Positions 18,929 to 27,762 of a stretch of 64,000 bases of DNA are shown here, piece after piece (the stretch's first letter is position 1; each line of letters starts with the position of its first letter). The DNA is from Sphingomonas sp. (GTDB taxonomy: Bacteria; Pseudomonadota; Alphaproteobacteria; Sphingomonadales; Sphingomonadaceae). Position numbers and translations under genes: made by a program. Location: NCBI RefSeq assembly GCF_017745215.1, contig NZ_JAGHZV010000001.1, forward strand, positions 372,001 to 436,000, in the 5' to 3' direction. The notes below the pieces were generated by a model. The model made no database searches. It saw only the letters and a program-made list of their open reading frames with translations, and was not told the origin of the DNA.

Positions 18929-21900
18929 CTAGAAACGCCCGACCAGCGAAGCCTCGATCCGGCGCCGGCGCGGATCGCCGTAATAGCTGTAGCCGAGCGG
19001 CGTGCTCGTCGCGATCGGCGGCGACCGGTCGAACGCATTGACCACGCCCAGCCGGAACTCCATCCGCCGCACGATCGGAGACGGGTTGTCGATCCGATAG
19101 GCGAACGAGAGATCGAGATAGAATTGCCCGGGGATATGGACCCCCGGCTGGTCGAGCTCGGTCGCGTCGATCACGGTCGGCGCGACATTGTTCTCGAGGT
19201 CGATCGAGCGGTATCCGGCGTAATATTGCCCGTTCGCGGCGAAGGAGAGGGGGCCGCGATCCCAGGTGAAGCCCGCGTTGCCGCGCCACCGGAGCGGGCC
19301 GTTCGCGAAACCGACATATTGGATCGCCGGGCGATCGGGCGCCATCCACCGGCGCAGGTTCGGGTGCCAGGTCGCCGTGCCGTAGAGCCTGAGGCTGCCC
19401 AGGCCGTGCAGGTCGAGGGCCGCGTCCGCGCGGATATCGATCACGTCGCTCCATGTCCTGCCGATATCGAGATAGCGCGCGTCGATCTGCGTGATCACGC
19501 CGCCGGTGAACCCCGCCGCCCGATCCGCTTCAGTCAGCGGCGCGCGGGTTACGCGGCCGGGATAAAGGCCCTCGTTGGCAAGGAAATAGAGGATGTTCCC
19601 GCCGAAGTTCGTGCCGATCTCATGCGTCTTGACGATGCGGGTATAGTCGATCGAGAGGCGCGGGATGGCGCCCCGGTCGGGATTGAGCACCACCCCGACC
19701 GACATCGAGCGCGCCCGTTCGGACGGCTGGTTCAGCGAGCCCGCCTCCAACAGCGTGAAGACGCCTTCGCTCCCGACCTCGCGGCCGCCGCGCTTCGGAT
19801 CGCCGACGATGTAGGCGCTGCGATAGACGCTCGTCGAGGGCCGCAGCTGCTCGGGCGTCGGTGGCAGCGTGCCCGTCGCGATGCTCGCGCGCAGCATCAG
19901 ATTGTCGCGCGGGTAGAATTTCACGCCCGCGGTGTAGGCGACGGCCGTCTGGTGCGCGGTCAGCCGTTCGTCGTCGGTGCTTGGCAGGCGCGTCCTGTTG
20001 TCGTCGAACCGCGCGGCGAGTTCCAGTTCCAGCCCCCGCAACGGCTGGATGCTGCTGTCGCGCGACAGCAGCGGCGCACGAAGCTCGCCGTAGAGCGACG
20101 ACACCGAGAGCGCGAAGCCCGGAGCCTTTGTCGTGAAGTCGAGGTCCTCGTAGATCGTCCGGAGGGACACCTCGCGCACTTTCTCGAAGCGATGCTCGCC
20201 GAGCAGCGACAGCGTGACCGGGCCGCCGGCGGTCGTGTAGATCGGCCCCGCCAGCCGCAGGCTCGCGTTGCGGAACCGCGTGTCCGAATCGAACGACACG
20301 CCATAGATCGTCTTGTGATTGGCCGTCGCGGCAACGAACTGATTCCAGTCTCCGAAGGGATTGGGCGGCGGTTCGCCGGGCGCCGCGGGCTGGCCCGATC
20401 CGACGGCCGCCGACGCATCGCTGTCGAGGATATAGGTGGTCACGCCCTGGTGCGAACGCACGCCGCCGATCGCGAAGCTCGCATCGGCCTTCCAGCCCAG
20501 CGGCAAGTTGACGATCACGCCCGACGAAAGCCGGTACGTCCGCAGGTTCGTGCGGCCCGTCCCGTCGAAGCCCGGCATCGGGACCGTGAGCACGACATGC
20601 TGCTGGAAGGGATTGGCCGGGGCCGCGCCGAGCATGACCAGCGAGCTGTTCATCGTGACCACGGCACTGCCGTGGTTTTCATATCCCACGAAGTCGACGA
20701 AGGCCTGGACGTCGTCGCCGAACCGGTGGCGCAGGTTCACGAGCAGCGAATTGACGACGGTCGTGTTGGTGAGGCCGCGCCGCGTGCCCGAGCCATCGGG
20801 GGCAAGCTCCGTCGGGATCTGGCCGGCATTGGCGAGCAGCGTGGCTGCGAGCCCGCTTTGCCGGCCGGCCTGGTCGAGCGGCAGGAAGGTGTAGAACGCG
20901 TTCAGCGCCGTACCGCCGAGGCCCGGCACGAACGACAGATTGTCGCCGAAGAGGCTGCGCACCATGACCGCGTTGCCGGAAGGATAGGTAGCGATGAACC
21001 CGTTCGGATCGCGTTCGACGAGGAGGCGCCGGGCGTCGACGGCATAGTCGCGATTGCCGAGCGGGAGCGCGTCCGACGTCGTCCGCGAGAAGGTCAGCAT
21101 CACGTCGGTGCGCCCATGATCGGGCGTGAAGCCGATCCTCCCGTCGATGCGCCGGCGCGGCGCGTCGCCCCGTGTGCTCAGGCCATAGGTAAAGCCCAGG
21201 TCGGCGCCGCGATAGTCGCGCTTGAGGATCACGTTGATCACGCCGCCCGTCGCGCCCGGGCCGTAGATGCCGCCCGCGGTGGCGGTCAGCACTTCGACTC
21301 GCTCGACGGCTGCGAGGGGGATGCCGTTCAGGTCGGGCTGCTGCAACACGAGCGAGGACAGGCTGGGCGTGCGCGGCATCCGCGCGCCGTCGACCAGAAC
21401 CAGCGTCTCGGTGGCGCCGAGCCCATGGAGATCGATCAGCGAGCGATTGTCGCCGAACTGCCCCGTGGGATCCTGTGACGGGCCGGCGAGCACGGTGTTG
21501 CTCGACACGCGCGTGCGCAGGAACTGGCCGACATCGTCCGAGCTCGCCTCCTCGACTGCGCGCGCATTGAACCGTTCATAGGGCCTGGTGTCGTTCTCGG
21601 TGCGGCGAATGTCCTGGTTCTGCGTGCGCCGGCCGATCACCAGGATTTCGGGAATGGCGGGCTCCGGTTCCTCCGCCTTGGCCAGCGCATAGATGACGAT
21701 CGTGCCTGCGCCGGTCCGGCGATAGGCCAGGCCGGTGCCGGCGAGCAGCCGGTCGAGCGCCTCGGTGAGCGTCATCCTGCCCGCGACACGCACGCTGCGG
21801 CGGTTGCCGACCACGTCGGGCGAGAAGAGAATGCCGACGCCGCTGCGCACCGACAATTCGCGCAGCGCATCGTCGAGCCGGCCCGCCTTCAGCGAGACGA

Positions 21901-21985
21901 CCAGCGTGCCGCTTTGCGCCGCCGCCGGCGTGGTCAGCGCCAAGGCTGGCGCCCCAATCAGCATCAGAATCGTGCGCGAGTCCAA
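18929..21985 (-). CDS. TonB-dependent receptor with N-terminal STN signalling domain
   Basis: 1018 residues from a TTG at 21985 (MDSRTILMLIGAPALALTTP, giving the signal peptide its basic residue); an ATG at 21964 is the alternative. An STN (secretin/TonB short N-terminal) domain follows at about residues 26-100, with DALRELSVRSGVGILFSPD and ALDRLLAGTGLAYRR. Then come the plug (LHGLGATETLVLVDGARMPR, GGIYGPGATGGVINVILKRDY) and the barrel, ending SLVGRF. STN receptors signal occupancy to a membrane anti-sigma factor, and exactly such a FecI/FecR pair is encoded divergently next door. The substrate may be an iron chelate or a nutrient glycan; the sequence does not decide. Confidence 0.9.
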   Translation of the reverse strand: MDSRTILMLIGAPALALTTPAAAQSGTLVVSLKAGRLDDALRELSVRSGVGILFSPDVVGNRRSVRVAGRMTLTEALDRLLAGTGLAYRRTGAGTIVIYALAKAEEPEPAIPEILVIGRRTQNQDIRRTENDTRPYERFNARAVEEASSDDVGQFLRTRVSSNTVLAGPSQDPTGQFGDNRSLIDLHGLGATETLVLVDGARMPRTPSLSSLVLQQPDLNGIPLAAVERVEVLTATAGGIYGPGATGGVINVILKRDYRGADLGFTYGLSTRGDAPRRRIDGRIGFTPDHGRTDVMLTFSRTTSDALPLGNRDYAVDARRLLVERDPNGFIATYPSGNAVMVRSLFGDNLSFVPGLGGTALNAFYTFLPLDQAGRQSGLAATLLANAGQIPTELAPDGSGTRRGLTNTTVVNSLLVNLRHRFGDDVQAFVDFVGYENHGSAVVTMNSSLVMLGAAPANPFQQHVVLTVPMPGFDGTGRTNLRTYRLSSGVIVNLPLGWKADASFAIGGVRSHQGVTTYILDSDASAAVGSGQPAAPGEPPPNPFGDWNQFVAATANHKTIYGVSFDSDTRFRNASLRLAGPIYTTAGGPVTLSLLGEHRFEKVREVSLRTIYEDLDFTTKAPGFALSVSSLYGELRAPLLSRDSSIQPLRGLELELAARFDDNRTRLPSTDDERLTAHQTAVAYTAGVKFYPRDNLMLRASIATGTLPPTPEQLRPSTSVYRSAYIVGDPKRGGREVGSEGVFTLLEAGSLNQPSERARSMSVGVVLNPDRGAIPRLSIDYTRIVKTHEIGTNFGGNILYFLANEGLYPGRVTRAPLTEADRAAGFTGGVITQIDARYLDIGRTWSDVIDIRADAALDLHGLGSLRLYGTATWHPNLRRWMAPDRPAIQYVGFANGPLRWRGNAGFTWDRGPLSFAANGQYYAGYRSIDLENNVAPTVIDATELDQPGVHIPGQFYLDLSFAYRIDNPSPIVRRMEFRLGVVNAFDRSPPIATSTPLGYSYYGDPRRRRIEASLVGRF

Positions 21986-22133
21986 AGCGTGGCGCCCCCC
22001 ACGGGTTGGTCCGAGTTCGAGAATGGTCGAGTGCGACAGGGTGCAGCCCCGGATGCCCGCATCGACGCCGCCGGCCCCGGATTATCGATTCTTCACCGGA
22101 CTTTACTCTGCCGGGCGCAGCGAGGCAGTTACA

Positions 22134-22149
22134 CTATCCCAAGGGATAG
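22134..22149. promoter_or_regulatory. Palindrome in the divergent receptor/sigma-factor promoter region
   Basis: CTATCCC-AA-GGGATAG, perfect 7-bp arms, lies between the receptor start (21985) and the sigma-factor start (22222). It is a candidate binding site for a repressor that sets the basal level of the signalling pair. The whole 236-bp region otherwise shows no gene. Confidence 0.4.
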
Positions 22150-22221
22150 CCGCCGATGGTTTGGCCGCGCCCCCTCCTTTGGGTGCTGGAGTTTGTCCGC
22201 GATGTTGACCAGACTGTCCTC

Positions 22222-22749
22222 ATGGGCAGCGGGACGCCGAAACCGGAGCAGACGGGTGCGTTCGCGCATCAGCTCCGGCAATTCCGCCCGTCGCTGGTCG
22301 GCTGGTTCCGCCGCAGGGTGGGCGACATGACCGACGCCGAGGATCTGGCGCAGGAATGTTTCCTGCGGTTCGCGAACCGCCAGGCCGGCGACGAGGTGGC
22401 GAACGTCGAGGCCTATCTCTACCAGACTGCCCGCGCAGTGCTGTTCGACCGGCAGCGACGGCGCAATGTCCGCCATGCGGGCGCGCACCTGCCCCTGCTT
22501 CCCGAACATGGCGAAGCGGACGATGTCGACGCGCTGCGCGCGCTGATCGCGCGCGAACGGCTTCAGCAGGTTTCGGCGACGCTGCTCGAAATGCCCGAGC
22601 GGACGCGCGCGATCTTCGTGCTGAGCCGGCTGGAGGGGATGCGATACGCCGAGATCGCCACGCGCTTCGATATCTCGGTGAGCGCCGTCCAGAAGCACAT
22701 GCTGCGCGCGATCGAGACGCTGCTGCGGGCGAGGGCGGAAGAGCGATGA
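22222..22749 (+). CDS. ECF sigma factor, FecI-like
   Basis: 175 residues from the ATG at 22222, which gives the normal ECF length; the frame extends 66 bases upstream without a convincing ribosome site. Region 2 reads VGDMTDAEDLAQECFLRFANRQ followed by YLYQTARAVLFDRQRRR. Region 4 has LLEMPERTRAIFVLSRLEGMRYAEIATRFDISVSAVQKHMLRAI, the helix-turn-helix that reads the -35 element. It directs RNA polymerase to the divergent receptor promoter when released by its anti-sigma partner. Its stop overlaps the start of fecR-like gene (ATGA), so the two are translated together. Confidence 0.9.
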   Translation: MGSGTPKPEQTGAFAHQLRQFRPSLVGWFRRRVGDMTDAEDLAQECFLRFANRQAGDEVANVEAYLYQTARAVLFDRQRRRNVRHAGAHLPLLPEHGEADDVDALRALIARERLQQVSATLLEMPERTRAIFVLSRLEGMRYAEIATRFDISVSAVQKHMLRAIETLLRARAEER

Positions 22750-23801
22750 GCCTCCTGCCGACGCTTCGCGAATTGCAGCTCATCGGGCCGACTCGCGGGG
22801 CCGCCTTCTGGCTCGAACGGCTGCAGGGCGACGAGACCGAAGCGGGCAGTGCCGTCTTCGAGCAGTGGCTCGCGGCGAGCGAAGCAAACCGCGCTGCCTG
22901 GGACGATGCGCTTGAACTGTGGGACAGCCTCGAGTTCGCGGAGGGCGCCCAGGCGTTCGACGCGATGCGCGAGGATGCGCTCGAGTTCGAGCCGCAGCGG
23001 TTCGCGCCGGTCGCGCTTCGCTATGCGGTCGCGGCGTCGCTCGTGCTGGTGGTGGTGGTCACGCTGTTCGTCAGCCTCGGCCGGCTCGGCGGCAACGCGC
23101 CCGAGCAACAGGTCGTGGCGGCGGCCGAGCCCGACCCCGCGGCCTTCGGCATTCCCGACTATCGCACCGCCGTGGGCGAGCGAAAGACAGTCGAGCTTCA
23201 GGACGGCAGCAAGCTGACCCTCGACACCGACAGCGCCGTCGACGTCGCCTATCGGGGCGACCAGCGCATGGCGCGGCTGGTGAGGGGGCAGGCGTTCTTC
23301 GAGGTCAGCCACGACGCGCGACGCCCGTTCCGCGTGGCGGCGGGCGAGCGGATCGTCACGGTGCTCGGCACGCGGTTCAATATCCGGCTCGGCCAGGACG
23401 AAACTCGCGTCGTGCTGGTCGAAGGATCGGTCGGGATCAGCGCGGGCAGCGATCCGGCGCACCCGGGCCGCGAGACCGAGCGGCTGGCGCCCGGCCAGCA
23501 GCTCGTCGTCCGGACGGGCAAGCCCGATGTGATCGGCCAGGTCCAGACCGCGCTTCCGCTCGAGTGGCGGCGCGGCTTCATCCGGTTCGATGGCGAAACG
23601 CTCGCCGAGGCAGTGGCGCAGCTAAACCGGTACAATGCGAAGAAGCTCGTCGTGCGCGATCCCGGCGCCGCGTCGCTGCGGATCAGCGGCGCCTTTCCCA
23701 CGGACGATCCCGATGGCTTCGTCCAGACGCTGACGATGCTCTATCCGGTTCGCGCCGGGCCGGCGAAAGACGGCGAAATCGAGATTGTTTCCAGAAAATA
23801 A
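22746..23801 (+). CDS. FecR-like anti-sigma factor / transmembrane signal transducer
   Basis: 351 residues. The N-terminal cytoplasmic part carries the FecR DUF4880-type motif (AAFWLERLQG, FEQWLAASEANRAAWDDALELWD). One membrane segment follows at about residues 95-113 (RYAVAASLVLVVVVTLFVSL). The periplasmic FecR domain has YRTAVGERKTVELQDGSKLTLDTDS and VLVEGSVGI, then an STN-like end. It holds the sigma factor inactive until the STN receptor signals across the periplasm. Overlaps the sigma gene by four bases; the receptor is divergent, 760 bp away. Confidence 0.92.
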   Translation: MSLLPTLRELQLIGPTRGAAFWLERLQGDETEAGSAVFEQWLAASEANRAAWDDALELWDSLEFAEGAQAFDAMREDALEFEPQRFAPVALRYAVAASLVLVVVVTLFVSLGRLGGNAPEQQVVAAAEPDPAAFGIPDYRTAVGERKTVELQDGSKLTLDTDSAVDVAYRGDQRMARLVRGQAFFEVSHDARRPFRVAAGERIVTVLGTRFNIRLGQDETRVVLVEGSVGISAGSDPAHPGRETERLAPGQQLVVRTGKPDVIGQVQTALPLEWRRGFIRFDGETLAEAVAQLNRYNAKKLVVRDPGAASLRISGAFPTDDPDGFVQTLTMLYPVRAGPAKDGEIEIVSRK

Positions 23802-23909
23802 TATTTAATCCCAAACGCTTGTCTGGCGCGCGCAGATTTTTCGTGCGGCGGGGTGTAGGTTCCCGCGGCGAGTGCGTCTCCCATCACGACAGTCAATCGG
23901 GGACACGCC

Positions 23910-24452
23910 ATGGGAAGCCTTGCGGACGTAGCCATTCTTCAGAACCAGATGCGGGCGCACATCGCGGGCATCCATTCGGGACGTTCGTCGATCCGGCTCG
24001 GAAGTGTTGAGGTGATCCCCTCGGCGCGCACGGTCCTGGTCGACGGCGAGCAAGTCGAGCTGGGCGGCCGGGCGTTCGACCTGCTGAAGATGCTGCTCGA
24101 CGCCCGCGGCGAGATCGTCTCCAAGGAAGAGCTGATCCGCCGGGTGTGGCCCACGGTCACGGTGGTCGAGAGCAATCTCAAGGTGCAGCTCAGCCTGGTG
24201 CGGCGTGCGCTCGGCCCCGAGCGCTGGCGGATCAAGACGATCGCTGGACGCGGCTATCTGCTGGTCTCGGACGATGCCGCGACGGCGAACGACGCCGTCG
24301 GAATCCCGGCGCGCGCGGCGGTTCCCGGCATGCCGCTGGTCATCGTCATCGGGGCCGATGGGGCCGAGGGTCTGCTGGGCAAGACGCTTCTGGAGATACT
24401 GGAATATTCGAATCACCACCGCGGCTTCGTCCTGCCCTGCGCGGCGGCGTGA
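23910..24452 (+). CDS. Winged-helix (OmpR/CadC-type) DNA-binding protein without a receiver domain
   Basis: 180 residues. The OmpR/PhoB C-terminal winged helix spans about residues 28-122: GSVEVIPSARTVLVDGEQVELGG, then GRAFDLLKMLLDARGEIVSKEEL, IRRVWPTVTVVESNLKVQLSLVRRALG and the wing ending GRGYLLV. No receiver domain precedes it, and only about 55 residues follow, too little for a sensor domain or a clear membrane helix. Such stand-alone winged helices occur with large TPR/ATPase partners, so this may be a shortened form of one. It lies downstream of the FecR-like gene with 108 bp between. Target unknown. Confidence 0.8.
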   Translation: MGSLADVAILQNQMRAHIAGIHSGRSSIRLGSVEVIPSARTVLVDGEQVELGGRAFDLLKMLLDARGEIVSKEELIRRVWPTVTVVESNLKVQLSLVRRALGPERWRIKTIAGRGYLLVSDDAATANDAVGIPARAAVPGMPLVIVIGADGAEGLLGKTLLEILEYSNHHRGFVLPCAAA

Positions 24453-24486
24453 AGCGGCCGGCGACCGTGCCGAAGCGGAAATTGTC

Positions 24487-24595
24487 GTGGAGCACGGTTC
24501 GCCGCTGGCTGCTTCCGCAGCCAAGCAGTCGCCGGAGCCGCGCTCGATTTTGGTCGTCCGCCCGAAAGCGGCGCGGCTCTGCCGCGGCCGGCGAG
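24487..24595 (+). repeat. Dispersed intergenic repeat, copy 2 (longest)
   Basis: GTGGAGCACGGTTCGCC begins the shared part with copies at 15533 and 60957. The second half (GATTTTGG..., CCCGAAAGCGGCGCGGCTCT, then GCCGCGGCCGGCG) is matched by the copy at 60957 only. It contains the hairpin TGGCTG/CAGCCA. It fills most of the gap between the winged-helix gene and the SDR operon. Confidence 0.65.
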
Positions 24596-24641
24596 TCCTT
24601 GTCGATGGTCATCAACATATTGGGTCCTGAAGGCGCTCGGC

Positions 24642-25385
24642 CTAGAGCTTCGACCCGCCATCGACCCGCAGCGTGTCGCCGGACACCCAGCGGGCGGCAT
24701 CCGAGGCGAGGAAGGCGATCGCGCCAGCAATATCGTCGGCTTGCGCCAGGCGCTGCAGTGCCTGGATGCCAAGCGTATAGTCGCGCCCCGCATCAGTCTT
24801 GGTGAAGCTCGACATGTCGGTGGCGACCACCCCCGGCGCCACGGCGTTGACGCGGATGCCCCGTGGCCCGAGGCTGGCGGCGAGATGCTTCACCAGCGTG
24901 TCGATCGCCCCCTTGGTCGCGGCATAGGCCGGCAGCGTGCCGACCGCTGCGTGAGCGGCGAGCGAGGAGGTGAAGATCACGCTCGACCCCTCCCGGAGGA
25001 TCGGCAACAGCTGCTGGACCAGGAAGAAGGGCGCCCGGACGTTGACGGCGAACAGCGCGTCGAAATCCTCGATGCTGGTGTCCTCGATCGACACCGCCTT
25101 CGCCATGCCGGCATTGGCGACGAGGATGTCGAGCCGGTCGCCGGCGATCGCGCGCACCTGGCGGGCCAGCTCGGCGGGAGCGTCCGGGGCGGAGAGGTCG
25201 GCGCCGATCGCCCGGGCCCGGCCCCCGGCCGCGCGGATATCCTCGACCACCGCCTCCGCATCGGCCGCGCTCCGGCCGTAATGGACGAGCACCTGGGCGC
25301 CCGCCGCCGCCAGCGCCAGGGCGGTCGCGCGGCCGATGCCGCGCGAGGCGCCGGTGACGAGAGCGGTCTTTCCGTTGCAGTTCAT
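24642..25385 (-). CDS. SDR family NAD(P)-dependent oxidoreductase
   Basis: 247 residues, classical short-chain dehydrogenase. The cofactor loop TGASRGIG is at 11-18, NAG at 91-93, the catalytic Ser near 140 (FTSSLAAH), and YAATK at 154-158 supplies Tyr and Lys. The C-terminus VSGDTLRVDGGSKL is typical. Last gene of a five-gene minus-strand operon (SDR, GST, hydrolase, SDR, SDR) facing away from a LysR regulator; 12 bp separate it from the preceding SDR. Substrate unknown. Confidence 0.9.
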   Translation of the reverse strand: MNCNGKTALVTGASRGIGRATALALAAAGAQVLVHYGRSAADAEAVVEDIRAAGGRARAIGADLSAPDAPAELARQVRAIAGDRLDILVANAGMAKAVSIEDTSIEDFDALFAVNVRAPFFLVQQLLPILREGSSVIFTSSLAAHAAVGTLPAYAATKGAIDTLVKHLAASLGPRGIRVNAVAPGVVATDMSSFTKTDAGRDYTLGIQALQRLAQADDIAGAIAFLASDAARWVSGDTLRVDGGSKL

Positions 25386-25397
25386 GATCCCCTCCGC

Positions 25398-26138
25398 TCA
25401 GGCGTTGGTGCCGCCGTCGACGCTCAGGCTCGCGCCCGTGACGTAGCCGGCTTCGGGACTTGCGACGAAGGCCACCATCGCGGCGATGTCGTCGACATGG
25501 CCGTAGCGCTTGAGCGCCGTCGTCGCGATCTGGGGCGTCGCCCAGTCCCCGGCAGCCGGGTTGAGATCGGTATCGATCGGGCCCGGCTGGACCGTGTTGA
25601 CGGTGATGCCGCGCGGGCCCACCTCGCGCGCTAGACCCTGGCTGAACAGCTTCACCGCGCCCTTGGTCGCGGAATAGGCGACGAGGCCCGGCGTCATCAC
25701 CCGCTCGCCAACGCTGGAGCCGATCGTGATGACGCGCCCGCCGTCACGCAGGTGCTTCAGCGCGGCCTGTGTTGCGACGAGCACGCCGCGAAGGTTGATG
25801 TCGATCACGCGATCCATCTCCTCCAGCGAAGTCTCCTCGAACGGCTTCGGAATGGCGGTGCCGGCATTGTTCACCAGGATGTCGAGCCCGCCGAAGGCGG
25901 CGACGGTCTGCTCGACCGCGGCCTGCACGGCTCCGGCATTCGCCGCATCGGCCCGGATGGCGATCGCCTTGCCGCCGGCTCCCTCGATCGCCTTCACGAC
26001 TTCGGCGGCGGCGTCCGCGCCCCGGGTGTAGGTGATGGCGACGCTGGCGCCATCGGCGGCGAGCCGCCTGGCGATGGCTGCCCCGATACCGCGCGAGCCG
26101 CCGGTGACGAGCGCAGTCTTGTTGGCGAGATTGGCCAT
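25398..26138 (-). CDS. SDR family oxidoreductase (3-oxoacyl-ACP reductase-like)
   Basis: 246 residues from the ATG at 26138, with AAAAGGAA about seven bases upstream; the longer open frame upstream runs into the neighbouring gene and is not protein-like. TGGSRGIG at 12-19, NNAG at 90-93, YSATK at 155-159, and VTGASLSVDGGTNA at the end are the classical SDR landmarks. Its sequence is of the FabG-like type often found beside GSTs in stress-related operons. Member of the five-gene operon divergent from lysR. Confidence 0.9.
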   Translation of the reverse strand: MANLANKTALVTGGSRGIGAAIARRLAADGASVAITYTRGADAAAEVVKAIEGAGGKAIAIRADAANAGAVQAAVEQTVAAFGGLDILVNNAGTAIPKPFEETSLEEMDRVIDINLRGVLVATQAALKHLRDGGRVITIGSSVGERVMTPGLVAYSATKGAVKLFSQGLAREVGPRGITVNTVQPGPIDTDLNPAAGDWATPQIATTALKRYGHVDDIAAMVAFVASPEAGYVTGASLSVDGGTNA

Positions 26139-26206
26139 TGGAAATTCCTTTTGATGGAGTGGGCTGATGATGGAGGCGCCCGCAGCCCGGCCGCGGGCGC
26201 ATCGGG

Positions 26207-27040
26207 TCACTTGTCGAGGAACAGGACGGCTTCGGCCACGAACAGCTCGGGATATTGGTAGATCGAGCCGTGGCCCGAATCCGGGTAGATGATGAGCTGC
26301 GCGTCCGGCAGGTTCTGCTGGAGGGTGAGCGAGTGCGCGGTCGGGATGATTACGTCGTCGCTGCCTTGCACGATGAGCACGGGCTGGGTGATCGACTTCA
26401 GATAGTCGAGGGCGTTCCCGTCCGGCGTGATCCACTTGCCGATCGCTTCGCCCTGCGCGGCGACGGTCTGCGCGCTGACTTCCGGATCACGATCCTTGCG
26501 GCGCCACTTGCGCTCGAGAAAGGCGAGGCCCGCCCTCTGGCTGGTCTCGGTGGGCTTGAAATGGACCGCCAGCCAGAGATGCTCGGGCGGATCATAGGTG
26601 GCGGAGAAGATCGCGTTCGAACGGCTGGCGGTCATGTCGTTGCCGCGATGGCCGGTGCCGACGAGGATGACCTTGCGGACGAGGCTCCCGCCCTGCAGCG
26701 CGATCTCCTGCGCGACGAAGCCGCCGATCGAGATGCCCAGCACGTCGACCTGGCCAAGGCCCAGCGCGCGGATGAAGGCGATCGCGTTGGCACCCATCGC
26801 CTGGAAGCTGGCCGGCGTCTCCCCCGACGAGCTGGAGACGCCGGCATTGTCGAACAGGATGACTTCGCGGGTCGCGGCGAGACCGTCGGTCACCGCCGGG
26901 TCCCAATAGTCCATCGTGCCGGTATAATGCTGGTTGAAGACGATGGGCACGCCGCCGGGCTTGCCGAAGCGGCGATAGGCGAAGCGGATGCCTTCTGCCT
27001 CGACATAGCGGGTCGGGGCGGTGTCATGCGTGTAGGTCAT
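26207..27040 (-). CDS. Alpha/beta hydrolase
   Basis: 277 residues from the ATG at 27040. Nucleophile elbow GISIGG with S104; acid in VQGSDDVIIPTAHS; catalytic His in PDSGHGSIYQ. The early motif FNQHYTGTMDYWDP forms the oxyanion region. The overall pattern is that of the hydrolases annotated as proline iminopeptidase/haloperoxidase-like. No signal peptide. It lies between the GST and an SDR gene in the operon, with 23 and 68 bp spacings. Substrate unknown. Confidence 0.87.
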   Translation of the reverse strand: MTYTHDTAPTRYVEAEGIRFAYRRFGKPGGVPIVFNQHYTGTMDYWDPAVTDGLAATREVILFDNAGVSSSSGETPASFQAMGANAIAFIRALGLGQVDVLGISIGGFVAQEIALQGGSLVRKVILVGTGHRGNDMTASRSNAIFSATYDPPEHLWLAVHFKPTETSQRAGLAFLERKWRRKDRDPEVSAQTVAAQGEAIGKWITPDGNALDYLKSITQPVLIVQGSDDVIIPTAHSLTLQQNLPDAQLIIYPDSGHGSIYQYPELFVAEAVLFLDK

Positions 27041-27063
27041 GGTCTGTCTCCTTGAAACGGGGG

Positions 27064-27705
27064 TCAGGCGGAGAAGCTGGGGCGGGCGGCGACGGCGGCG
27101 TACCAGCGCAGGGTGGCGGCGTTGCCCTCGGGGATCGGCATCGACAGCGCCTTGGTCGCGAAGTCGATCGCGACGACGGCAGTGATGTCGGCAACCGAGA
27201 AGCTGTCCCCCGCGACGAACGGCCGCTGCGAGAGCCATAGCTCCAGGTCGGCGTGGAGATTGGAGACGATCTGCCGGCCCCGCTCGATCAGGCCGGGGAT
27301 CTGCGCATAGCCATGCGGCCCCGCCAGCGCGCGCCCGGCCAGCCCCTGGACGGCATTGCGCACGGCCGCGACGGCGGGCAGCAGGCCCTCCTGCTCCATG
27401 CGCCGCTCCCACATCTGGACCAGTGCCTTGTCCTTGGGCGTCGCGCCGTCGAGCGGGTTCTCGGGAAAGGCTTCGTCGAGGTAGCGGATGATGGCGGGCA
27501 CTTCGCCGATCGCCGTGCCGTCGGCGAGCAGGAGGGTCGGCACGACCTGCCGCGGGTTGATCGCCGCATAGGCGTCGGAGAATTGCGCCTTGGCGCCCAG
27601 GTCGACCGTCACCAGCTCGGCGTCGATGCCTCGCTCTGCGAGGTAGATGCGGACGCGGCGCGCATTGGGCGACACCGGCGAATGATAGAGCTTCAGCTTT
27701 TCCAT
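27064..27705 (-). CDS. Glutathione S-transferase
   Basis: 213 residues. N-terminal thioredoxin fold (LKLYHSPVSPNARRVRIYLAERG; Ser in SPN is the likely catalytic residue), cis-Pro in RQVVPTLLLADG and the glutathione gamma-Glu contact region GEVPAIIRYLDE. The helical C-terminal domain ends with FSVADITAVVAIDF. It conjugates or reduces electrophiles with glutathione. Placement with three SDRs and a hydrolase under a LysR regulator suggests a detoxification or aromatic side-chain pathway. Confidence 0.92.
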   Translation of the reverse strand: MEKLKLYHSPVSPNARRVRIYLAERGIDAELVTVDLGAKAQFSDAYAAINPRQVVPTLLLADGTAIGEVPAIIRYLDEAFPENPLDGATPKDKALVQMWERRMEQEGLLPAVAAVRNAVQGLAGRALAGPHGYAQIPGLIERGRQIVSNLHADLELWLSQRPFVAGDSFSVADITAVVAIDFATKALSMPIPEGNAATLRWYAAVAARPSFSA

Positions 27706-27762
27706 GGTCTTGTCCTTCGGGGGAAGGGCGCGAGGCGAAGCCCGCGCGCCCGGGCATTGCGA

